In this document: in pieces, positions 1 through 5,815 of the stretch
Position numbering within the stretch: position 1 is the stretch's first letter
Layout: every line of letters starts with the position of its first letter
Source of the DNA: an uncultured Cloacibacillus sp.
GTDB taxonomy: Bacteria; Synergistota; Synergistia; Synergistales; Synergistaceae
Assembly (NCBI GenBank): GCA_900545755.1
Contig: URAG01000046.1
Location: forward strand, 1 to 17,376
DNA length: 17,376 nucleotides
Direction of reading: 5' to 3'
Notes under the pieces: generated by a model
Told to the model about the DNA's origin: nothing
What the model saw: only the letters and a program-made list of their open reading frames with translations
Database searches by the model: none
Made by a program: the position numbers and the translations under genes

Positions 1-33
1 AAAGCGCCGCCATCTAAAAGCAGGGCGGCGCTT
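1..33 (-). terminator. Rho-independent terminator of the rubrerythrin gene, cut by the window edge
   Basis: A perfect 10-bp inverted repeat (2-11 with 24-33, arms AAGCGCCGCC and GGCGGCGCTT) encloses a 12-nt loop. Read on the minus strand it lies 35 nt past the rubrerythrin stop codon. The U-run that should follow lies outside the window; only one T is visible. Confidence 0.7.
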
Positions 34-68
34 GGCGTATTATGCCGTTTTATCTGAAATGCTGAAGC

Positions 69-602
69 TTACCAGTTCTTCGCCTGTATCTCGAAGTAGG
101 CCTGCGGGTGCTGGCAGACTGGGCACTTCTCGGGGGCCTTGTCGAGTTCAAAGACCGCGCCGCAGTTGCGGCACTTCCAGAAGAGTTTTCCGTTCTTCGC
201 AAAGACGGTGCCGTCCACTACGTTCTTCGCAAGCGCACGATAACGAGCCTCGTGCTCGGCCTCAACCTTCGCGATGCCCTCGAACATCACGGCGAGATCG
301 TTGAACCCCTCTTCGCGGGCTTCCTTCGCCATACGCGGGTACATCTCGGTCCACTCGTCGTGCTCGCCGGCGGCTGCGGCGAGAAGGTTCGCAAGTGTGT
401 CGCCTATGCCGGAAAGGGCCTTGAATTCGAGCTTCGCGTGCTCCTTTTCGTTGTCTGCTGTCTCCTGGAAGATGGCCGCTATCTGCTCGTAGCCTTCCTT
501 TTTCGCAACGGAGGCGAAGTAGGTGTACTTATTGCGCGCCTGGGACTCTCCGGCAAAGGCTTCCCAAAGGTTCTTCTCTGTCTTGCTTCCTTTTAATTCC
601 AT
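69..602 (-). CDS. rbr: Rubrerythrin (non-heme diiron peroxidase)
   Basis: This 177-residue protein is a classical rubrerythrin, a cytoplasmic enzyme that reduces hydrogen peroxide to water in anaerobes using electrons from rubredoxin or a reductase. The N-terminal four-helix ferritin-like domain (about 1-130) carries the diiron ligands expected for the family: E19, E52, H55, E80, E83, E114 and H117. The C-terminal rubredoxin-like domain carries two Cys pairs, C144/C147 and C160/C163, for one Fe(SCys)4 centre. Length and order match the Desulfovibrio-type protein. The start is fixed by an AGGAGG site at 611-616, 8 nt before the ATG. The gene stands alone between its own promoter and a terminator. 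It indicates an anaerobe that must cope with oxidative stress. Confidence 0.96.
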   Translation of the reverse strand: MELKGSKTEKNLWEAFAGESQARNKYTYFASVAKKEGYEQIAAIFQETADNEKEHAKLEFKALSGIGDTLANLLAAAAGEHDEWTEMYPRMAKEAREEGFNDLAVMFEGIAKVEAEHEARYRALAKNVVDGTVFAKNGKLFWKCRNCGAVFELDKAPEKCPVCQHPQAYFEIQAKNW

Positions 603-658
603 TTCAAATTCCTCCTATAAGTTAGTGTTGCCATACTCAACGATACATACATACTTAT

Positions 659-686
659 ATTGTATAGCTATCGGGAAAATAATCAA
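659..686 (-). promoter_or_regulatory. Probable promoter of rubrerythrin
   Basis: On the minus strand TTGATT (686-681) is followed after 16 nt by TACAAT (664-659), a good sigma-70 pair that places transcription start near 652, about 50 nt before the ATG. A 7-bp dyad (TATAAGT at 616-622 with ACTTATA at 653-659) spans the -10 to the Shine-Dalgarno site and encloses a small GTTG/CAAC dyad. This could be an operator, but I do not recognise a PerR or Fur box. The rest of 603-792 holds no gene I can support. Confidence 0.55.
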
Positions 687-792
687 GAAATAATATTCCG
701 CGCAGCTCGTTAAACAACGTAATAGGCTCGAATTGCGCCGTTTTCTCCCCCTTATGCGCTCATTATGAAATTCTGGCCGACGCCGATTTTTA

Positions 793-1962
793 TCAGCTCC
801 ACTCGTCTCCGGCAGAGAATAGCGGGTGTTCCTCGATCTCAAAGCGGCGGCGCGGCGGCTGTAGGCCGTAGTCGTAAACGTTGATGTCGCCCTCGGAATA
901 ATTTTCAAAGTAGAGGTCGAAGCCGTTGCGGTTCAGTGCGATGAATGCGTCCTCGTAAGATTTGAACGAGAGATAGTCAAAAATGACAGAAGTACCTGTG
1001 CAGAAGCAAACGACTGGGCCAGATTTTTTGCCGGAGTCGGCGGTGAAAGCCCATACTTCTTCGTCGGTCTCGGGCGAACGTACCCACCAGCGGCAGGCCG
1101 ACGGGTCAAGCTTGAGCAGGCCGCGCGGCGCTCCCTTGTCGCACGGCTCGCCGGAGCTGCCTTCGACTGCGCATGAGAAGAAGTTATAGCATGAACCGAG
1201 ATATTTTTTGTTAAATTCGTCCGCGACCTTCAGCGCCTCCTGAGGGAGCAGGACGCTGAGCAGCGAGACCCATTTTTCGGATATCGGGCCGTAGAAAGCC
1301 TCCGCGACCGCGCCCGCGATACATGCCTGAGTGTCGGAGTCGCCTCCTAGCGAGACGGCATTGCGCAGCGCGTCCTCAAACGAGTCGGATTCAAGAAACG
1401 CTATGAGCGCCTCAGGCACGCTGCCTTGGCATGTCGCGTCGAATTTATAGCTTTTCCTTATTTTGCCAACCGTTCGGCTCAGGTCGTAGCCGAACTCTTT
1501 TTCGATGTATTCCTTTATCTCGTCTTTCGACTTCCCCGTACGCGCGAGAAATATCGCGGCTGCCGCTGCGGAGGCTCCCTTTATACCCTCTGGATGGTTG
1601 TGGCTAGGCTCGGCGCTTTTTTTCGCCTCGGCAAGCACTTCGTCCAGCGTGTCGAAAGCCCACGCGACTGGGGAGACGCGCATAGCGGAGCCGTTGCCGA
1701 AGCTCTCGCCCTTTTCCTTATCATCAGAAAGGCACCATCTGAAGAATTTGTCGCCGTAGCCAGCATGTGGATAACAGCGTCCCCAGTATTTGAAGACTTC
1801 CATGTATCCGTAGCCGTGCAGTATCGCGTCCGCAGTCGCGAGCGTCAGTACCGAATCGTCGGTGAAGCGGCTTTTTTCGGAGATGAAGTCGAATTCCTTG
1901 CTTTTATGTGGGGCACGTTCAAAGACCGAGCCCACTATATCGCCTACGAGAGCTCCCAGCAT
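793..1962 (-). CDS. ADP-ribosylglycohydrolase family protein with an unassigned C-terminal region
   Basis: This 389-residue protein begins with an ADP-ribosylglycohydrolase (DraG/ARH-like) domain, a binuclear-magnesium hydrolase family that removes ADP-ribose from proteins or small molecules. Visible family signatures are GDIVGS near residues 7-12, FTDDSV at 33-38 (metal-binding Thr-Asp-Asp), a histidine-rich segment near 121-123, and GGDSDT at 206-211 (second metal-binding site). The core ends near 255. About 130 further residues (257-389), with several aromatics and cysteines and an acidic end, match nothing I can name. The gene is the last of the serine-operon cluster, 42 nt after the phosphatase gene, and ends without a clear terminator. 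Its substrate cannot be read from sequence, and its place in a serine operon may be incidental. Confidence 0.87.
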   Translation of the reverse strand: MLGALVGDIVGSVFERAPHKSKEFDFISEKSRFTDDSVLTLATADAILHGYGYMEVFKYWGRCYPHAGYGDKFFRWCLSDDKEKGESFGNGSAMRVSPVAWAFDTLDEVLAEAKKSAEPSHNHPEGIKGASAAAAAIFLARTGKSKDEIKEYIEKEFGYDLSRTVGKIRKSYKFDATCQGSVPEALIAFLESDSFEDALRNAVSLGGDSDTQACIAGAVAEAFYGPISEKWVSLLSVLLPQEALKVADEFNKKYLGSCYNFFSCAVEGSSGEPCDKGAPRGLLKLDPSACRWWVRSPETDEEVWAFTADSGKKSGPVVCFCTGTSVIFDYLSFKSYEDAFIALNRNGFDLYFENYSEGDINVYDYGLQPPRRRFEIEEHPLFSAGDEWS

Positions 1963-2004
1963 TTTGTATCACTCGCCTATAGCCGTAGATTTTTAATAAT
2001 TATA

Positions 2005-2649
2005 CTACAAGCCCTTTTGCTCGGGGCTTTCAAAGTTCCCGCCGACGTGCGCCGCGTCGCCCATGAGGCTCATCCTCGGCGCGCAGCCCTCTTTCATTTC
2101 GACTATCGTGATGCTGCAATTCGGCACCTGGAACCTGAAAAAACTCGAAAGCGGAGCGTCGAGCCAATGGCAGAGCAGAACCTTGATAACTGCGTCGTGC
2201 GAGGCAAGAAGGACATCCCCTTTGTACTTTTTGGCTGCCGCCTCAACTGCAGGAACCGCCCTGCGCGCTATGTCGTCAAGGCTCTCGCCGCCGTCGCCGG
2301 GCATCTTCACCGTTTCAGGCGCGGTGTGCCAGCGGTGGAGAAGCTCTGGCCATTCCGCATCCACTTCGGTTGAGAGGCGTCCCTCCCAGTCTCCGTGGTT
2401 GATTTCGGTGAAGGCTGGAACATCGACGAATTCTCCGAATTCGCACTTCGAGGAAGCGAGCTCCGCGGTTTTTTTTGCGCGGTCGAGCGGGCTTGTGAGC
2501 ACCGCTTCGAACCTGTGGCCTGCAAGCCGGTTGCCAAGCGCTGCCGCTTGAGCGAGTCCCTTTTCGTTCAGTGCCGTATCCTGCTGTCCCTGAAAGCGTC
2601 CCTCAACGTTCCACGCCGTCTCTCCGTGGCGTATTATAAAAAATCTCAT
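2005..2649 (-). CDS. Histidine phosphatase family protein, probable metal-independent phosphoserine phosphatase
   Basis: A 214-residue member of the phosphoglycerate-mutase-like (histidine phosphatase) superfamily. The catalytic motif RHGET lies at 7-11, with H8 as the phosphohistidine; R57 in SPLDRAKKTA, E82 in FTEINHGDWEG and H151 in SHDAVIK complete the active-site set. The family includes cofactor-dependent mutases, alpha-ribazole phosphatase (CobC) and the metal-independent phosphoserine phosphatase described in Hydrogenobacter. The gene follows serA after only 4 nt and lies in a unit whose leader encodes a serine-rich peptide. From that context I infer the last step of serine synthesis, hydrolysis of O-phosphoserine. 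H85, just after the catalytic E82, may correspond to a substrate-carboxylate ligand reported for the Hydrogenobacter enzyme; this is from memory and needs alignment. No cobalamin genes are nearby to support CobC. Confidence 0.85.
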   Translation of the reverse strand: MRFFIIRHGETAWNVEGRFQGQQDTALNEKGLAQAAALGNRLAGHRFEAVLTSPLDRAKKTAELASSKCEFGEFVDVPAFTEINHGDWEGRLSTEVDAEWPELLHRWHTAPETVKMPGDGGESLDDIARRAVPAVEAAAKKYKGDVLLASHDAVIKVLLCHWLDAPLSSFFRFQVPNCSITIVEMKEGCAPRMSLMGDAAHVGGNFESPEQKGL

Positions 2650-2653
2650 GAAT

Positions 2654-4303
2654 TTAGCCCGCCTTCGTGAAATCCACAGTGGCGACCCATACCATGTCGC
2701 CGCTTTTGATGAGCTCGCCGTTTAGGCTGTCGTCAGTTTCGCCGTCGATTTCTAGAGCGCCGAGCGCGAGGCCGCTGCCTTCCTTACGTCCAAGCGCAAA
2801 ATTAGCGATATTGACTCCGGCTTCGCCGAGTATGCTTCCTATCTTGCCGATGACTCCAGGACGGTCGTGGTTCTGGAAGATGAGCAGCTTGCCTGTCGGA
2901 ACGAAGTCGACCCAGTAGTCGTTAACGCGGACTATCCTCTGGCGGCCTTCCTCGGTTATCGTTGCAAGCAGCGAGACGGAGCCCTTTGCCGTTTCAAGCT
3001 CGACTTCTATCGTATTCTTGTAGGTACGCGGCTCTCCGTAGCTTTCGTCTATTGAGATATCCCTGTCCTTAGCGAGCAGCGGCGCGAGCATGTAGCTGAC
3101 AGGCGTACCGATGCTGACCTCCAGCATTCCTTTCAGCACCGCGATTGTGTAGGGGCGGAGCTTATTGGCGAGACGCTTTTCCTCGTCGTCGAAGAGCGTG
3201 CCGCGCAGCGTGACGTGGCACTTGTGAGGCGCGGAACCGCGCACCTGGGCGAGCTTAGCCGCGAGCAGGCCGATCTTGCGCGAAAGACTGAGGTACATGC
3301 GCTGGTCGTTGTTGAGCGCCTGCTCGAGGAACGGGAGGTTGACAGCGTGGTTGTAAGGCTCTCCGCGAAGCACGCTCAGCATATTCTGAGCCGCGATGCG
3401 CGAGACTTCGGACTGCGCCTCTAGGGTGTTCGCCCCGATATGCGGCGTAATCACTATCCTGTCCGCTATGTCTTCTGCAAGGAACGGATGGCCCGGAGTT
3501 AGAGGCTCTGCACTGTAAACGTCTGTCGCGAAGCCGCCGAGCCGCCCTTCGCGAACGGCCTGAGCCACAGCCGCCTCGTCGACGATGCCGCCGCGCGCGC
3601 AGTTCACCAGGTAGGCCCCATGCTTGAATACGCGCAGCATGGCCTCGTCTATCATGTTCGCCGTCTCTTCGGTGAGCGGCGTGTGTATCGTCACCATGTC
3701 GGCGAGGGAGACCGCCCCCTCAAGGTCGCTCATGAGCTCTGCGTGCAGCGAGTCGGCCTTAGTGTGCGGGATGTATGGGTCGTAGGCTATAACCTCCATG
3801 CCGAAGGCGCGTGCACGCTTCGCGACTTCGCTGCCGATCCTGCCGAGACCGATTATCAGTAGTTTTTTACCGCTAAGCTGTCGGCCTGTGAATTTATTCC
3901 TGTCCCACTTTCCCTCGTGCAGCGACCGGCAGGCCTGCGGGACCCTGCGCACGACGGCTAGCATGTTCGCCATCGTCAGCTCCGTAGCCGCGAGCGTGTT
4001 TCCGCTCGGCGCGTTGATTACTATTATTCCACGGCGGCTCGCGGCAGGGAGGTCTATATTGTCGACTCCGACTCCGGCGCGGCCTATGACTTTGAGCTTC
4101 TGTCCTGCCTCGATTTTTTTCTCGTCCATCGTAGTACCGCTGCGCGTCAGTACTGCATCGGCGTCGGCCAGTTTTTCAATTATCTGCTCGTCCGTAAGGC
4201 CGAGCGCGACTTCAAGCTCCACCTCCGGCGCGTTTCTGAAGATGTCGAGGCCGGCCTCGCCGACCTTTTCCGTTACAAGAACTTTCCACTTATTATTCAT
4301 CAA
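2654..4303 (-). CDS. serA: D-3-phosphoglycerate dehydrogenase (long type, with ACT domain)
   Basis: A 549-residue enzyme that oxidises 3-phosphoglycerate to 3-phosphohydroxypyruvate with NAD, the committed step of serine synthesis. The substrate-binding domain is split around a Rossmann domain with the nucleotide motif GLGRIG at 152-157. Catalytic residues are R237 (NCARGG), E266 (SAEPL) and H288 (TPHIGAN). An intervening domain (about 330-460) and a C-terminal ACT domain (about 473-545, beginning KLLIFQNHDRPGVIG) make it the long form, often feedback-inhibited by serine. It is slightly longer than the usual 525-530 residues. The start ATG has only a weak ribosome binding site; a second in-frame ATG follows at once. 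It lies 48 nt after the aminotransferase gene and 4 nt before the phosphatase gene, consistent with one transcript. Confidence 0.97.
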   Translation of the reverse strand: MMNNKWKVLVTEKVGEAGLDIFRNAPEVELEVALGLTDEQIIEKLADADAVLTRSGTTMDEKKIEAGQKLKVIGRAGVGVDNIDLPAASRRGIIVINAPSGNTLAATELTMANMLAVVRRVPQACRSLHEGKWDRNKFTGRQLSGKKLLIIGLGRIGSEVAKRARAFGMEVIAYDPYIPHTKADSLHAELMSDLEGAVSLADMVTIHTPLTEETANMIDEAMLRVFKHGAYLVNCARGGIVDEAAVAQAVREGRLGGFATDVYSAEPLTPGHPFLAEDIADRIVITPHIGANTLEAQSEVSRIAAQNMLSVLRGEPYNHAVNLPFLEQALNNDQRMYLSLSRKIGLLAAKLAQVRGSAPHKCHVTLRGTLFDDEEKRLANKLRPYTIAVLKGMLEVSIGTPVSYMLAPLLAKDRDISIDESYGEPRTYKNTIEVELETAKGSVSLLATITEEGRQRIVRVNDYWVDFVPTGKLLIFQNHDRPGVIGKIGSILGEAGVNIANFALGRKEGSGLALGALEIDGETDDSLNGELIKSGDMVWVATVDFTKAG

Positions 4304-4351
4304 TTTCAGCCGTCCAATCTTCTGTTGGTTTTACGGGCAGTTAGCGCCGCG

Positions 4352-5443
4352 TCATTGCCTAGCTTCCTTGAGCGCTTCGTTGAAAGCTCCAAGTATTTCC
4401 GTAAGTTCAACATCGCCCCAATCGCTGTAGTGCGCGGCGCGGATTATTTTCCCTTTGAGAGCGCCCTGGCCGCCGGCCGTCGTCAGTCCCATGCTCGAAA
4501 GTATTTTGCGCACGGCTTCGCTTTTGCCGTCCGGCGCGCGGAAAGCCGTCACTCCTGCGGAGCGGAGCGATGGCTTTTGCACGAGAAGCTCGTAGCCCAT
4601 TGAGCTTAGTCCGGACGCAAAGCTGTCGGCCCAGCGACGGCGCTTCGAGAACCATTTGCGCGCGCCGTCCTTCAGTATCACGTCAAGCGCCGCGTCGAGC
4701 GCGTAGTAAAGCGACACGGGCGGCGTGTACGGGTTTTCGTATGAATCTTCTTTCATGTATTTTAGGTGGAGCTTAAGGTCGAAGTAGTAGCTCGGGCACT
4801 CGCGCCTTTCGAGCTCCGCAAGCGCGCGCTTAGAGAGCCAGACGAAGCCGAGGCCGGGCGGCGTCATGAGGCCTTTCTGTGAAGCGGTGCAGAGCACGTC
4901 GATTCCCCATTCCTCGGGGAAACACTCCATAGCGCCGACGGAGCTGACCCCGTCGGCCAAAATCAGCGGGCGGTTCTCCTTCGGCAGGGCTGCGATGATT
5001 TCACGGACTGGAACTGTAACGCCAGTCGATGTCTCGTTGTGCGTTACTAGCAGCGCCTTGGCGTCGGGGTGCGCGCGCAGCAGAGCCGCCGCGTCCTCAG
5101 GCGACGGCGCGCTTCCTTCCTCGAAGTCGCCGAAAACTCCATGCGCGCCTGTGCGCAGAGCTATCTCGCGAAATCTCTTTCCGAACGCGCCGCACGAGAG
5201 CGAGATAAATTTATCGCCCGCGCCGAGAAAGTTGACCGCAGCGCATTCAAGCGCGCCCGTCCCTGAAGAGGGAAGTATGACGACGGGCTGCGCGCTTTCG
5301 AGCAAACGCCCGAGCTTTTCCGATATTCCCATAAATAGAGATGAAAACGCGGCGCACCTGTGGCTCTCCATCTGCCCGGCCTCTGCGGCGAGAACCGGCT
5401 GAGGCACCTCGACTGGGCCGGGCGTCAATAGATATTTCCTCAA
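4352..5443 (-). CDS. Class V aminotransferase, probable phosphoserine (serC-like) aminotransferase, TTG start
   Basis: A 363-residue PLP enzyme of the alanine-glyoxylate/serine-glyoxylate group of fold-type I class V aminotransferases. It opens with RKYLLTPGPVEVP, has the cofactor-phosphate motif SSGTGA (59-64), D164 in ILADGVSSVG for the pyridine nitrogen, and the Schiff-base lysine K190 in TASQKGLMTPPG. I place the start at TTG 5443 because a GGGAGG site (5456-5451) lies 7 nt upstream and the family's N-terminus begins there. An in-frame ATG at 5485 would add 14 residues but falls inside the leader terminator loop. As first gene of a unit with serA and a phosphatase, behind a serine-codon attenuator, it most likely converts phosphohydroxypyruvate to phosphoserine. 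Serine-glyoxylate or alanine-glyoxylate transamination remains possible. Similar class V enzymes replace canonical SerC in some archaea and bacteria. Confidence 0.88.
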   Translation of the reverse strand: MRKYLLTPGPVEVPQPVLAAEAGQMESHRCAAFSSLFMGISEKLGRLLESAQPVVILPSSGTGALECAAVNFLGAGDKFISLSCGAFGKRFREIALRTGAHGVFGDFEEGSAPSPEDAAALLRAHPDAKALLVTHNETSTGVTVPVREIIAALPKENRPLILADGVSSVGAMECFPEEWGIDVLCTASQKGLMTPPGLGFVWLSKRALAELERRECPSYYFDLKLHLKYMKEDSYENPYTPPVSLYYALDAALDVILKDGARKWFSKRRRWADSFASGLSSMGYELLVQKPSLRSAGVTAFRAPDGKSEAVRKILSSMGLTTAGGQGALKGKIIRAAHYSDWGDVELTEILGAFNEALKEARQ

Positions 5444-5460
5444 GATAAAACCTCCCTTAT

Positions 5461-5496
5461 AAAATAAAAAAGAGACCGAAAGCATCCTCCGGTCTC
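5461..5496 (-). terminator. Intrinsic terminator in the serine-operon leader (segments 3 and 4)
   Basis: On the minus strand GAGACCG (5496-5490) pairs with CGGTCTC (5478-5472). Inner G-U, A-U and G-C pairs can extend the stem to 11 bp with a 3-nt loop. Six T residues follow directly (5471-5466) and the tract continues as A then TTTT. It ends 17 nt before the TTG start of the aminotransferase, after the serine promoter and leader peptide, so it must act as a conditional terminator. Confidence 0.88.
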
Positions 5497-5608
5497 AAAA
5501 CGTTTTCGCCTCATGCGCCGATGTACGGCGCGTCAATGCTGTTCGCTTTGAGACGGGCGCGCTGAACAACTGGCGCTCCATGAGGAGAAGCGCGACGAAC
5601 AGCATGAC
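5492..5608 (-). promoter_or_regulatory. Transcription attenuator: alternative 1:2 and 2:3 RNA pairings
   Basis: Minus-strand segments can fold in two exclusive ways. Segment 1, GTC plus ATGCTGTTCG (5608-5596), pairs with segment 2, CGAACAGCAT plus GAC (5545-5532), giving 13 bp with one bulged T. Segment 2 also contains GTCTCAAAGCG (5554-5544), which pairs over 11 positions (one G-U) with CGTTTTGAGAC (5502-5492), the 5' arm of the terminator. A 6-bp hairpin with a TACAT loop (5531-5515) sits between segments 2 and 3. Segment 1 overlaps leader codons Ser10-Cys11-Cys12-Ser13; segment 2 covers the last codons and the stop. A ribosome stalled at serine codons would expose segment 2 and form the antiterminator; one reaching the stop would cover segment 2 and allow termination. 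Confidence 0.82.
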
Positions 5609-5634
5609 TGCGAGAAATATGCAAAGTATGACAT
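5533..5634 (-). CDS. Serine-rich leader peptide of the serine biosynthesis operon (33 aa)
   Basis: A 33-codon frame with a perfect Shine-Dalgarno site (GGAGGG at 5646-5641, 6 nt before ATG). It ends in TGA at 5535-5533. Twelve codons are serine (positions 2, 8, 10, 13, 14, 17, 18, 20, 22, 24, 28 and 30), 36 percent of the peptide, and all six codon types occur: TCA four times, TCG three, AGC two, TCC, TCT and AGT once each. Three cysteines (11, 12, 23) and one tryptophan (19), both made from serine, also occur. It has no recognisable domain and no sign of a functional product, so its translation is probably the sensor, as in trp and his leader peptides. An overlapping frame reads as a hydrophobic stretch but lacks a start codon with a ribosome binding site. 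Confidence 0.83.
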   Translation of the reverse strand: MSYFAYFSQSCCSSRFSSWSASCSARPSQSEQH

Positions 5635-5673
5635 CGGCGGCCCTCCCGTCCTCAAAGACTCAGCTTGTTAAGT

Positions 5674-5702
5674 TTTATACGCCAAAGCTCCGTCAATGTC
5701 AA
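5674..5702 (-). promoter_or_regulatory. Strong sigma-70 promoter of the serine operon
   Basis: On the minus strand TTGACA (5702-5697, full consensus) and TATAAA (5679-5674) are separated by exactly 17 nt. Transcription should start near 5667, about 32 nt before the leader-peptide ATG and about 170 nt before the leader terminator hairpin. Confidence 0.85.
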
Positions 5703-5749
5703 TACAGGGAATTACAATGAAAGTTTACAAAGCGTTCGCCGCGCTTTAG

Positions 5750-5778
5750 CTTACAGACTGTCAATTATCATATATAAT
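5750..5778 (+). promoter_or_regulatory. Probable promoter of the mltG-tldD-ftsK unit
   Basis: CTTACA (5750-5755) and TATAAT (5773-5778, full consensus) are 17 nt apart; start would be near 5785, about 30 nt before the mltG ATG. It is divergent from the serine-operon promoter, with the two -35 boxes about 48 nt apart, so a shared regulator is possible but none is visible. Confidence 0.65.
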
Positions 5779-5815
5779 AAGTAACGCCTTGAACGGCGTG
5801 CAGGAGGGCTGTGCA

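Noticed and set aside
615..908. 97-codon minus-strand ORF between rubrerythrin and the ADP-ribosylglycohydrolase
   Set aside because: It overlaps the rbr promoter and the end of the hydrolase gene, has a biased, low-complexity composition, lacks a ribosome binding site and resembles no family.
2009..2029. Hairpin AAGCCC/GGGCTT at the end of the phosphatase gene as a terminator before the ADP-ribosylglycohydrolase
   Set aside because: The stem is only 6 bp and what follows is A/T mixed rather than a T-run, so it is at most a weak pause site.
1426..2373. Long plus-strand ORF (315 codons) opposite the hydrolase and phosphatase genes
   Set aside because: It is antisense to two genes with intact family motifs, spans their intergenic gap and shows no recognisable protein features; typical of GC-rich shadow ORFs.
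5497..5506. Palindrome AAAACGTTTT as a possible LacI-type operator
   Set aside because: It overlaps segment 3 of the attenuator and is explained by that RNA structure; a 10-bp AT-rich palindrome alone is weak evidence.
5497..5605. Hydrophobic reading frame overlapping the serine leader (minus strand, beginning MLFVALLLMERQ)
   Set aside because: It lacks any start codon with a Shine-Dalgarno site; its first ATG (5605) is inside the leader ORF. Leucine, phenylalanine and valine codons ending in TC shifted by one give serine codons, so one of the two frames must be a shadow. The ribosome binding site, stop position and RNA pairings support the serine frame.
5444..5815. Riboswitch or T-box in the 372-nt gap upstream of the serine operon
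   Set aside because: No T-box consensus, glycine or SAM riboswitch core is visible. The Ser-rich ORF and four-segment pairing explain the leader, and the rest is promoter sequence.
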